Assembly: GCF_022808855.1 (NCBI RefSeq)
Contig: NZ_JAKZLF010000005.1
Span: forward strand, 149,487-213,486
Source of the DNA: Anaeromyxobacter soli
Lineage (GTDB): Bacteria > Myxococcota > Myxococcia > Myxococcales > Anaeromyxobacteraceae
Length of the DNA stretch: 64,000 bases
Direction of reading: 5' to 3'
A model generated the notes under the pieces. That model made no database searches and was not told the origin of the DNA. It saw only the letters and a program-made list of their open reading frames with translations. Made by a program: the position numbers and the translations under genes. How positions within the stretch are numbered: position 1 is the stretch's first letter; every line of letters begins with the position of its first letter. Below, one piece after another: positions 57,091 through 64,000 of the stretch.

Positions 57091-57950
57091 GCGCCCCCGT
57101 GACGGAACCTCGACCCCTCGCCCGCGAGAGCTTCATCGAGCTCACCGCGCGCGAGCGCGTGCGGGCCGTGCTCGACGCGGGGCGTTTCCGCGAGCTGCTC
57201 TCGCCCTTCGACCGGCTCCACTCACCGTGGCTGGAGCGGCAGGGGGTCGTGCCCCAGGAGGACGACGGCGTGGTGCTCGCGCGGGGCCGGATCGACGGCG
57301 AGCCGGCCGTCGTGGCGGCGGTGGAGAGCGCGTTCCAGGGCGGCAGCATCGGCGAGGTCGCGGGCACGAAGATCGCCTGCGCCCTGGAGCTCGTGGCGCG
57401 GGACCACGCCCGCGGCGTCCCGACGCGCCCCGTCCTCCTGCTCGAGACGGGCGGCGTGCGGCTGCAGGAGGCGAACCTGGGGCTCGCGGTCATCGCGGAG
57501 ATCCACGCGGCCATCGTCGCCCTCCGTCCTCGCGTGCCGGTGGTCGGGGTCGTGGCGGGGATGGTCGGGTGCTTCGGCGGGATGTCGCTCGCGGCGGCGC
57601 TCTGCAGCCACCTCGTCATGACTCGCCAGGCGCGCCTCGGCATGAACGGCCCCGAGGTGATCGAGCAGGAGGCCGGGCTCGACGAGCTCGACGCCTCGGA
57701 CCGCCGGCTCGTCTGGAGCCTCGTGGGCGGCGAGCAGCGCCACGCGACGGGCCTCGCCGACGCGCTCGTCGAGGACGACGTCGCCGCGGTCGCCGCCGCG
57801 GTCCGCGCCGCGTTCCGGAGCGGGCGCCCGGCCCGGCACCGCACCGAGCAGGTGGAGCTCTTCCTCGATCGCCTCGCGGCGATCGACCCGGCCGGACCGC
57901 CGGAGCCGGCGGCGCTCCGGCAGGCGTGGGGAAACGAGGAGGGCGCATGA
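57087..57950 (+). CDS. mdcD: Malonate decarboxylase beta subunit
   Basis: A 287-residue crotonase/carboxyltransferase-fold subunit which, with MdcE, decarboxylates malonyl-S-ACP to acetyl-S-ACP. It shows ESFIELTARERVRAVLD, QGGSIGEVAGTKIACALELV, LLLETGGVRLQEANLGL and VGVVAGMVGCFGGMSLAAALCS. It overlaps both mdcC and mdcE by 4 bp, indicating coupled synthesis of the two halves of the decarboxylase. Confidence 0.94.
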   Translation: MSAPVTEPRPLARESFIELTARERVRAVLDAGRFRELLSPFDRLHSPWLERQGVVPQEDDGVVLARGRIDGEPAVVAAVESAFQGGSIGEVAGTKIACALELVARDHARGVPTRPVLLLETGGVRLQEANLGLAVIAEIHAAIVALRPRVPVVGVVAGMVGCFGGMSLAAALCSHLVMTRQARLGMNGPEVIEQEAGLDELDASDRRLVWSLVGGEQRHATGLADALVEDDVAAVAAAVRAAFRSGRPARHRTEQVELFLDRLAAIDPAGPPEPAALRQAWGNEEGA

Positions 57951-58777
57951 GCGGATCGAGCTCCAGCGCGAGCCGCGGCGCGACGTGGCTCGCGGCGCTC
58001 ACCGGCGCGGACGGCGCGGTGCAGGGCGGCCCCGCGTCGGTGCGGGTGGTGGACGCGCCGCTCGGTGACGAGCGCGCGCGGTTCCTCGCCGTGGTGCCGG
58101 ACCCGGGCAGCCGCTTCCCGCGCGCGCGGAGCGGCGAGGTGGGCCTCGCGGAGGCCTGGGCGCTCGCCCGCCACGTCCGCGAGGCGATCGCCGCCGACGC
58201 CGACGGCGCCCGCCGCCCGCTCGTCGCGATCGTGGACGTGACGAGCCAGGCGTACGGACGGTGCGAGGAGCTGCTCGGGATCCACCTCGCCTGCGCGGCC
58301 GCCGTCGACGCCTACGCGACGGCGAGGCTCTCGGGCCACCCCGTCGTCGCGCTGCTCGTCGGGTCCGCCATGTCGGGGGCGTTCCTCGCGCACGGGTACC
58401 AGGCGAACCGGATCGTGGCCCTGGACGATCCGGGCGTCCTCGTGCACGCCATGGGCAAGAGCTCGGCGGCGAGGGTGACGCGCCGCTCCGTCGCGGAGGT
58501 GGAGGCGCTCGGGGAGAAGATCCTGCCGATGGCCTACGACGTCCGTGCGTTCGCGCGGCTCGGCCTCGTCGACGAGCTCGTCGGCGGCGTGAACGCCGAC
58601 GCACCGATCGGCGACGACGCCGCGCGCGTCCGGCGATCCCTCGTCGCCGCCGTGGCGAGCGCCCGCTCCGGGGCGCGCCACCTCGGCTGCAGGCTCACCT
58701 CCGCGGCGGCGCGGGAGACGCGCGCCGCGTCGATCGAGGTGCGGCGCAGGCTCGTGGAGCAGTGGTCGGGTGCATGA
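57947..58777 (+). CDS. mdcE: Malonate decarboxylase gamma subunit
   Basis: A 276-residue carboxyltransferase-fold partner of MdcD. AIVDVTSQAYGRCEELLGIHLACAA, VALLVGSAMSGAFLAHGYQANRIVALDDPG and HAMGKSSAARVTRRSV are the conserved blocks. Its ATG overlaps the mdcD TGA. The C-terminus overlaps a possible early start of mdcG. Confidence 0.93.
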   Translation: MSGSSSSASRGATWLAALTGADGAVQGGPASVRVVDAPLGDERARFLAVVPDPGSRFPRARSGEVGLAEAWALARHVREAIAADADGARRPLVAIVDVTSQAYGRCEELLGIHLACAAAVDAYATARLSGHPVVALLVGSAMSGAFLAHGYQANRIVALDDPGVLVHAMGKSSAARVTRRSVAEVEALGEKILPMAYDVRAFARLGLVDELVGGVNADAPIGDDAARVRRSLVAAVASARSGARHLGCRLTSAAARETRAASIEVRRRLVEQWSGA

Positions 58778-58805
58778 GGGGCGCGAGGCCCGCGAGGTGG
58801 GAGGC

Positions 58806-59495
58806 ATGAGTCACGCCGAGCCCGGCGGGCGAGCCGGCCCCGCGCGCCCCGAGGGGTCGGTGCTCCCGCACGATCTCCTCGTGCTCGCGCGCCCGGACGC
58901 CCTCGAGCCCGAGTCCCCGCCGCCGCCGTGGGCGCCGGCGCGCCTGCGCCTCGCGCCGCTCGTCGTCGTCCGGCGCGCGGCTCCACGCGGGACCGCGATC
59001 CCCGTGGGCGTGCGCGGCGCGGAGCGTCGCGAGCGCTTCGCGGCGTGGCTCGCGCCCCAGGCCGTCGCGGCCCGGGTGACGCCCGAGGAGCTCGCCCGCG
59101 CGGCGCGCTGGCGCGAGCGGCGTTCACGCCTGCCCGCGCTCGCGGCGCTCGACGCCGCCTTCGAGATCCTGGCGGCGACGGGGCTCGGGTGGGGACCCGT
59201 CGGCGCGGTCGGGTTCGAGCTCGCGAGCGGCGTCCCTTCCGTCTCGGCGACGAGCGACCTCGACGTGCTCGTGAGGGCCCCTGCGCGCGTGCCCGCGGCG
59301 AGCGCGCGCGCCCTGCTCGCCGCGCTCGCCGGCCTGGCGGCCCGCGTGGACGTGCAGCTCGAGACGCCCGCGGGCGGCGTGGCGCTCGCGGAGCTCGCGG
59401 CGGAGCCGCGGACGGTCGTCGCCCGGACCGCCGCCGGGCCGCGCCGCGTCGCCGATCCCTGGCAGCCCGGCGCGGGCGCGGAGCGCCTCCCGTGA
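58806..59495 (+). CDS. mdcG: Phosphoribosyl-dephospho-CoA transferase
   Basis: A 229-residue nucleotidyltransferase-type enzyme that attaches the MdcB product to MdcC. It has LPHDLLVLARPDAL near the N-terminus, GWGPVGAVGFELASG and the metal-binding SATSDLDVLVRAP (Asp pair). The ATG at 58806 follows GAGGTGGGAGG; an ATG at 58770, overlapping mdcE by 8 bp, would add 12 residues. Its TGA overlaps the GTG of mdcH. Confidence 0.88.
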   Translation: MSHAEPGGRAGPARPEGSVLPHDLLVLARPDALEPESPPPPWAPARLRLAPLVVVRRAAPRGTAIPVGVRGAERRERFAAWLAPQAVAARVTPEELARAARWRERRSRLPALAALDAAFEILAATGLGWGPVGAVGFELASGVPSVSATSDLDVLVRAPARVPAASARALLAALAGLAARVDVQLETPAGGVALAELAAEPRTVVARTAAGPRRVADPWQPGAGAERLP

Positions 59496-60427
59496 GGATC
59501 GCCCTCCTCTGCCCGGGCCAGGGGGCGCAGTCGCCGGGGTTCCTGGATCGCCTCCCCCGCCACCCGGCGGTCACGGCGACGCTCGACGAGGCGAGCGCGG
59601 CGCTCGGGCAGGACGTCCGCTCGCTCGACGACGCGGCCGCGCTCGAGTCCACGGTCGCCGTCCAGCTCACCACGGTGGTCGCCGGCGTCGCGGCGGGCCG
59701 CGTGCTCGCGGCGGAGGACGGCGCGCCCGACGCGGTGGCCGGCCTGTCCGTCGGCACGTTCACCGCGGCGGTGCTCGCCGGCGCGCTGCCGCTCGCCGAG
59801 GCCGTGCGCGCCGTGCGCCTCCGCGCCGAGCTGATGGAGGGCGCGTTCCCGCGCGGCTTCGGGCTCGCCGCGGTCGTCGGTCTGCCCGAGCGGCGCGTCG
59901 CCGCGCTCGTCGCGGAGGTGACCGGGCGAGGTCCTTTGCACGTCGCCAACGTGAACGCGCCCGCGCAGATCGTCCTCGCCGGCGCCGACGCGGCGCTGGA
60001 CGAGGTGCTGGACCGGGCCCGGGTGGCGGGCGCGCGCAGGACGGAGCGGATGGCGGTTGCGGTGCCGTCGCACTGCGCGCTGCTCGCGCCGGTCGCTGCG
60101 CGACTCGCCGCAGCGCTGCGCGACGTCGCGCTCTCCGACGCACGCGTGCCGTACGTCACCTCCGGCCGCGCCCGCCCGACCCGCGACCGCGAGCGGATCC
60201 GGGACGACCTGGCCCGGAACGTGATGGAGCCCGTGCGCTGGCACGACGCGACGACGGTGCTCGTCGAGCTCGGGGTGCGGCTCTTCCTCGAGGTGCCGCC
60301 GGGGCGCACCCTCGCGACGCTCGCGGCCGAGGCGTTCCCCGAGGCGCGGGCGGTCGCCGTCGAGGACGCCGGCGCCGCCGCGGCGGCCGCGCTCGCCCGG
60401 CGCGAGCGCCGCCTGGAACCCCTCTAG
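59492..60427 (+). CDS. mdcH: Malonyl-CoA:ACP transacylase, malonate decarboxylase epsilon subunit
   Basis: A 311-residue acyltransferase that loads the decarboxylase carrier protein with malonyl to start the cycle. It has LLCPGQGAQSPGFLD, nucleophile elbow GLSVGTFTAAV, and active-site His in AVPSHCALL. The start is GTG, overlapping mdcG by 4 bp. The TAG overlaps the stop of the converging regulator gene by 3 bp, so the operon ends here. Confidence 0.92.
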   Translation: MRIALLCPGQGAQSPGFLDRLPRHPAVTATLDEASAALGQDVRSLDDAAALESTVAVQLTTVVAGVAAGRVLAAEDGAPDAVAGLSVGTFTAAVLAGALPLAEAVRAVRLRAELMEGAFPRGFGLAAVVGLPERRVAALVAEVTGRGPLHVANVNAPAQIVLAGADAALDEVLDRARVAGARRTERMAVAVPSHCALLAPVAARLAAALRDVALSDARVPYVTSGRARPTRDRERIRDDLARNVMEPVRWHDATTVLVELGVRLFLEVPPGRTLATLAAEAFPEARAVAVEDAGAAAAAALARRERRLEPL

Positions 60428-61116
60428 CCTGGCACCTTGCGCGCCGCGCTGCGGGCCGCGGCCGCCATGCTCGCGACGACGTCCGCGAAGCGCGCGCCCT
60501 GGATCTCCACGTGGGCCCGGACGTGCTTCGCCGCGAGCTCCCCGTCGCCTCGCCCGATCGCCTCGACGACGAGCTGGTGCTCCGCGAACGACGACTCCAT
60601 CCGCCCGGGCACGCGCAGCTGCAGGCGCCGGAACGGGCGCAGCCGCCGGTGCAGCTGCGTCGCCTGCTCGGCGAGGAACCCGTTGTGGCAGGCGGCGTAC
60701 AGCGCGAGGTGGAACTGCTCGTTCAGCCGGTAGTACGCGTCGGGATCGTTCGCGCGCATCGCCTGCTCGCAGGCCGCGTGCGTCGCGCGGAGCACCGCCC
60801 GGTCCTCGTCGCTGCTGCGCCCCGCCGCGAGCCGCGCGCAGGCGGCCTCGAGCTCGGCCATGACGTCGAACATCTCGCGCAGCCGCTCGGGAGGGATCTC
60901 CGCGACGACGGAGCCCCGCCGCGGACGCATCTCCACGAACCCCGCCGACGCGAGCTGGATGAGCGCCTCGCGGATGGGGGTCCGCGACACGCCGAAGGTC
61001 TTCGCGAGGTCCATCTCGTCGAGGCGCGCGCCCGGCGGGTACTCGCCGACGACGATCCGCTCCTCGATCCGCTCCCGGAGCTGCTCCGAGAGCTTCGTTC
61101 CGATGACTTGTTCCAA
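60424..61116 (-). CDS. GntR/FCD-family regulator of malonate utilisation
   Basis: A 230-residue regulator. The N-terminal winged helix is clear (LRERIEERIVVGEYPPGARLDEMDLAKTFGVSRTPIREALIQLASAGFVEMRPRRGSVV). The FCD ligand domain has metal-ligand-like His and Asp/Asn residues in LNEQFHLALYAACHN and FAEHQLVVEAI. TTG at 61116 is favoured by AGAGG 6 bp upstream; a GTG at 61137 adds 7 residues but lies in operator-like sequence. It resembles MatR/MdcY regulators and is the likely protein binding the TGTATACA-type sites at 53099, 54235 and, for autoregulation, the degenerate site at 61135. Confidence 0.9.
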   Translation of the reverse strand: MEQVIGTKLSEQLRERIEERIVVGEYPPGARLDEMDLAKTFGVSRTPIREALIQLASAGFVEMRPRRGSVVAEIPPERLREMFDVMAELEAACARLAAGRSSDEDRAVLRATHAACEQAMRANDPDAYYRLNEQFHLALYAACHNGFLAEQATQLHRRLRPFRRLQLRVPGRMESSFAEHQLVVEAIGRGDGELAAKHVRAHVEIQGARFADVVASMAAAARSAARKVPG

Positions 61117-61134
61117 TGCGCCCCTCTCGCCGTC

Positions 61135-61157
61135 CACAGCATACAGAATACACGAAT
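61135..61157. promoter_or_regulatory. Degenerate malonate operator, site C, upstream of the GntR gene
   Basis: ACAGCATACAGAAT (61136-61149) matches the ACAGCATGCAGAAT segment of site B at 13 of 14 positions but lacks the TGTATACA palindrome. It lies just upstream of the regulator's start on the opposite strand orientation. A weaker site of this kind fits autoregulation. Confidence 0.45.
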
Positions 61158-61231
61158 GGACGGGCGCACGTGAACTGCGGTGTCCGCAGCGCCACGCTCG
61201 GGGCGAGCTCCGCTCCCGGGGCGAAGCGCGC

Positions 61232-62167
61232 TCACTCTCCGTTCGCCGTCCCCGTCCGCGGCGACGGCGCGATCGCGGGCTTCTCCTCCGCCGCCTTCAC
61301 CACCTGCCCCGGCGCCGGCGCGGCGACGCCGCTGCCGGGCTCGATCGTCGGAGCCGCCGGCTGCGCCGCCGGGGCCGCCGTGGCCGCGGGGACGCACTCC
61401 GGGACCTTCGCCGCGATCACCGTCTTCTTCGACGTCGCCTTGCGCTTCGCCGCGGTCGTCGCCGGCTGCGACGGAGCGGGCGCGCACGCGAGGACGGCGG
61501 GCTCGGCGGGCGTGGCCGGGGCGGCGAGCCAGGGCGTCGCGTTCGCGAACGCCACGGGCGCGGTCGCCGGGCTCGCGCGCTCCGTACGCTCCTTGCTGTC
61601 CATCTGCGCACGCCCGTCGCTCGAGGCGGTGGCGGTCGCGGTCGCCGGCGGGGAGGCCTTCTTCGCCGCCTCGCCGAGCGCCGCGGCGAGCTGCTCGTGG
61701 CTCGCGTACATCCGGTCGTGCTCGAGCTCGGAGCGCTTGCGCAGCGCGTCCCGATCGCCGGCGACGTCCGCGAGGCGCTCCTTCGCGAAGGAGAGCCGCT
61801 CATCCGCGGCCTCGAGCCTGCTCTTCAGCGCGTCGTTCTCGGCGAACCCGGCGCGCGCCGCGTCGCTCGCGCACGTGGCGAGCACGTTCGCCTCGCGGTC
61901 CTGCGGCATCGGCTCGCCGCGGCTCCACGCGGCGAGCGCCCGCATCTGCCAGCGGTAGTCCTCGCGGGCGACGCACTCCTGCACGAGGCGGGTGAGGCGG
62001 TCGTCCGACCAGGGGGACGCGGTCCGCGCGCAGGGGCCGACGTCCTCGCGGACCTGGCCGAAGATCTTCTCCGTCCGGCGCACCCAGCAGCCGTCCCGCT
62101 GCGTCACCTTCACCGAGGTGCAGCCGCTCACCGCCGCGACGAGCACGATCGCGCTCAGAGCCCTCAT
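61232..62167 (-). CDS. Lipoprotein with coiled-coil and Ala/Pro-rich tail
   Basis: A 311-residue protein. A signal peptide with lipobox VSGC leads to a ~90-residue globular part with Cys in GCWVRR, GPCAR and ECVARED. A helical segment follows (~110-165; LKSRLEAADERLSFAKERLADVAGDRDALRKRSELEHDR), predicted coiled coil, then a long low-complexity Ala/Pro/Thr tail. No family is recognised. It could be a periplasm-spanning or peptidoglycan-associated structural lipoprotein; that is speculation from shape alone. Confidence 0.7.
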   Translation of the reverse strand: MRALSAIVLVAAVSGCTSVKVTQRDGCWVRRTEKIFGQVREDVGPCARTASPWSDDRLTRLVQECVAREDYRWQMRALAAWSRGEPMPQDREANVLATCASDAARAGFAENDALKSRLEAADERLSFAKERLADVAGDRDALRKRSELEHDRMYASHEQLAAALGEAAKKASPPATATATASSDGRAQMDSKERTERASPATAPVAFANATPWLAAPATPAEPAVLACAPAPSQPATTAAKRKATSKKTVIAAKVPECVPAATAAPAAQPAAPTIEPGSGVAAPAPGQVVKAAEEKPAIAPSPRTGTANGE

Positions 62168-62556
62168 GTGCGCCCCCCCATCGGCCGACCCGGACGGCAG
62201 CCGGCATTCATCTTAGGGAGCCGCCGGCACCCCGGGCAGCGCTCGGACTCCGCGTGAGACGCCACGGGCCCCACCGCGGACGCGCGGGCGCCGCGGCGGG
62301 GGAGTTGCCCGGAGACCCCCGCAGGCGGACGCGGCCGCGAGCGGGCAGTGCTCCGGCGAAAGAGTCCCTCCGGCCGACGGCTCGTCGCTCCGCCTGGTGA
62401 ATCAGCGTCCGAGCTCGCAGCCGGGCCAGGCACGCGAGGTGTCGGGCCTCGCGCATCCAGGTCTCCTCCAGCCCGAGGCTGCATGACAGCGTGGCCAGGG
62501 AGGTACTCGGACGGGGCGACGGGCGGCGGAAAACCTGCTACCTTGAGGTGCTTCAC
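62168..62556. other. Intergenic region between divergent genes
   Basis: This 389-bp gap separates the lipoprotein and FAD-oxidoreductase genes, and both promoters should lie here. A minus-strand 82-codon frame (62208-62456) has GGAGG about 8 bp before its ATG, but the product is Arg/Ala-rich with no recognisable features, so it is not called. No strong hairpin or repeat was seen. Confidence 0.4.
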
Positions 62557-64000
62557 ATGCAGCGCCCCATCCTCGAAGCCGCGCTCGCCCCCGCTCCCGC
62601 CGTCCGGGAGATCCCCTTCAACTACACGTCCGCCGACGACCGGGCGGCGATCTCCCAGCTCCTCGGCCCGGAGCTGTGGGCGAAGCTCGAGGAGCTCCGC
62701 AGCCTCCGCGTCACCGGGCGCAGCGCCCGCCTGCTGATGCGGTTCTTCGGCGAGCTGCTCATCCATCGGCGGAACGCGTTCCTCTTCCAGGAGCTCGTGG
62801 ACTCGGGGGCGCGCCGGCGCCGGTTCTTCCGCAACATCGAGAAGGACCTCGGCCTCGTCGGGCGGAACGCGAACGGCGAGCCGCGCGTGACGGAGGTGCT
62901 CGGCGCCTGCCGGAAGCTGCTCGCCGCCTTCCGCGCGGACGTCGAGGGCGCGGGTGAGCTGCGCGGCCGCATGCTGCGCGTGCTCGGCGCGGTGGTCGGC
63001 AAGGACAACGTCCTCTTCGACCCGTTCACGCTCGTCTCGCACGCGACCGACGCGACCGACTGGCGCCTCCACCTGCCCGTCGCCGTCGTGATGCCCGACG
63101 ACGAGCGGCAGGTCGCGCCGCTCCTCGCCGCCATCGGCGGCCTCGGGCTCAAGGCGATCCCGCGCGGCGCCGGCACCGGCCTCACCGGCGGCGCCGTCCC
63201 CCTGCGGCCCGGCTGCGTGGTCGTGAACACCGAGAAGCTGAACCGGATCCGCGGGATCGCGGACCGGCCCTTCCGGCTCGGCGACGGGCGCGAGGCGACC
63301 GCCAAGGTGGTCGAGCTCGAGGCGGGGGTCGTCACCGAGCGCGCGATGGAGCACGCCGGCGAGCGCGGCCTCGTGTTCGCGACCGACCCGACGAGCGCGT
63401 GGGCCTGCACCATCGGCGGCAACATCGCGGAGAACGCGGGCGGCAAGGACTGCGTCCTGTGGGGCACCTGCATCGACAACCTGGTGTCGTGGCGGATCGC
63501 GATGCCCTCGGGCCGCCAGTGGACGGTGCGCCGCGTCGATCACCGCCTGCGCAAGATCCTGCCGGAGGACCCGGTCACGTTCGACGTCGTCGAGGACGAC
63601 GGCCGGCTCGTGAAGCGGATCGCCCTCACCGGCGCCGACATCCGCAAGAAGGGGCTCTGGAAGGACATCACCAACAAGGCGCTCGGCGGCGTCCCGGGCC
63701 TGCAGAAGGAGGGCACCGACGGCGTCATCACCTCCGCCGAGTTCGTCCTCTACCCGGAGTACGAGGCGAAGCGCACGCTCTGCCTCGAGTTCTTCGGGCC
63801 CGACTTCGACGAGGCCTCGCGCGTCATCCTCCAGCTCGCCCGGGCCTTCCCCTTCCCCGACGGCGGCAAGGAGGCCCTCACCGCCCTGGAGCACTTCGAC
63901 GACGAGTACGTCCGCGCCATCGACTACAAGGTGAAGGCGCCGCGGCCGGAGACGCCGAAGGCGGTGCTGCTCGTGGACGTGGTGGGCCACTCGGGCGAGG
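62557..64000 (+). CDS. Large FAD-linked oxidoreductase (D-lactate/glycolate dehydrogenase-like), 3'-truncated by window edge
   Basis: The frame stays open from ATG 62557 to the edge (481 codons). Residues ~15-150 form an N-terminal domain (IPFNYTSADDRAAISQLLG, VVGKDNVLFDPFTLVSHATDATDWR) seen in long FAD/Fe-S dehydrogenases (DUF3683 type). From ~160 an FAD_binding_4 domain follows: LGLKAIPRGAGTGLTGGAVPL, TDPTSAWACTIGGNIAENAGGKDCVLWGT and GTDGVITSAEFVLYPE. GAGG lies 8 bp before the ATG. Family members of this size usually carry C-terminal Fe-S and cysteine-rich domains beyond this point and oxidise 2-hydroxyacids such as D-lactate; the substrate is inferred. Confidence 0.85.
   Translation, partial: MQRPILEAALAPAPAVREIPFNYTSADDRAAISQLLGPELWAKLEELRSLRVTGRSARLLMRFFGELLIHRRNAFLFQELVDSGARRRRFFRNIEKDLGLVGRNANGEPRVTEVLGACRKLLAAFRADVEGAGELRGRMLRVLGAVVGKDNVLFDPFTLVSHATDATDWRLHLPVAVVMPDDERQVAPLLAAIGGLGLKAIPRGAGTGLTGGAVPLRPGCVVVNTEKLNRIRGIADRPFRLGDGREATAKVVELEAGVVTERAMEHAGERGLVFATDPTSAWACTIGGNIAENAGGKDCVLWGTCIDNLVSWRIAMPSGRQWTVRRVDHRLRKILPEDPVTFDVVEDDGRLVKRIALTGADIRKKGLWKDITNKALGGVPGLQKEGTDGVITSAEFVLYPEYEAKRTLCLEFFGPDFDEASRVILQLARAFPFPDGGKEALTALEHFDDEYVRAIDYKVKAPRPETPKAVLLVDVVGHSGE

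Noticed and set aside
62208-62456. 82-codon minus-strand frame with a GGAGG upstream
   Set aside because: An SD-like sequence is present, but the product is Arg/Ala-rich and featureless, and the region must contain two divergent promoters.

Overview
The window reads as chromosomal DNA of a very GC-rich Gram-negative bacterium, most likely a myxobacterial relative of the Anaeromyxobacter type. This is an inference from base composition, outer-membrane and RND proteins, the 2-oxoacid:ferredoxin oxidoreductase, TRAP transport and the phosphorelay genes; no rRNA or other taxonomic marker is present. Genes are dense, often overlap by 1-4 bp, and use many GTG and TTG starts with clear Shine-Dalgarno (SD) sequences.

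Layout. (1) 166-9090: a malate synthase/isocitrate lyase/hemerythrin-like triple fusion, a GT-A glycosyltransferase, a small MscS-like membrane protein, 4-alpha-glucanotransferase, and on the other strand trehalose synthase with a small membrane protein. (2) 9353-18674: a lipoprotein with HExxH, a CBS protein, the three-gene NAD(P) transhydrogenase pntAa-pntAb-pntB, a zinc alcohol dehydrogenase, a SnoaL-like protein, a long ICL2-type isocitrate lyase and an exported protein. (3) 18859-24664: a periplasmic binding protein, a sensor kinase and a REC-HPt protein in one overlapping operon, divergent from an NtrC-type regulator. (4) 24712-32504: a small membrane protein, a broken WYL-type regulator beside a VOC protein, an aldo/keto reductase, and a TetR-MFP-RND efflux locus. 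(5) 32799-39785: an Omp85-like protein, a coiled-coil periplasmic protein, an acyl-CoA ligase, a quinone oxidoreductase, a lipoprotein and a rhodanese with an in-frame TGA. (6) 39818-46815: KorAB, bacteriohemerythrin and pyruvate carboxylase. (7) 47359-48535: an orphan gene and a RAYT-type transposase. (8) 48563-61116: a malonate regulon (MatB, TRAP DctPQM, a BASS-type carrier, MdcABCDEGH and a GntR/FCD regulator). (9) 61232 to the end: a lipoprotein and the start of a large FAD-linked oxidoreductase.

Together these genes describe an organism living on short-chain and dicarboxylic acids. Acyl-CoA and malonyl-CoA ligases and malonate decarboxylase feed acetyl-CoA, two isocitrate lyases and malate synthase run the glyoxylate bypass, pyruvate carboxylase and KorAB replenish or shunt the TCA cycle, and transhydrogenase balances NADH and NADPH. 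The trehalose/glucan genes and mechanosensitive-like protein suggest osmotic-stress physiology.

The most notable observations are: a candidate selenocysteine rhodanese (TGA at the active-site loop with a suitably placed hairpin); three malonate genes that share TATACA-N9-ATG with no SD, suggesting leaderless transcripts under a GntR operator; the malate synthase-isocitrate lyase-HHE fusion; and a composite repeat that begins at the stop codon of two unrelated genes in a window that also carries a RAYT transposase.
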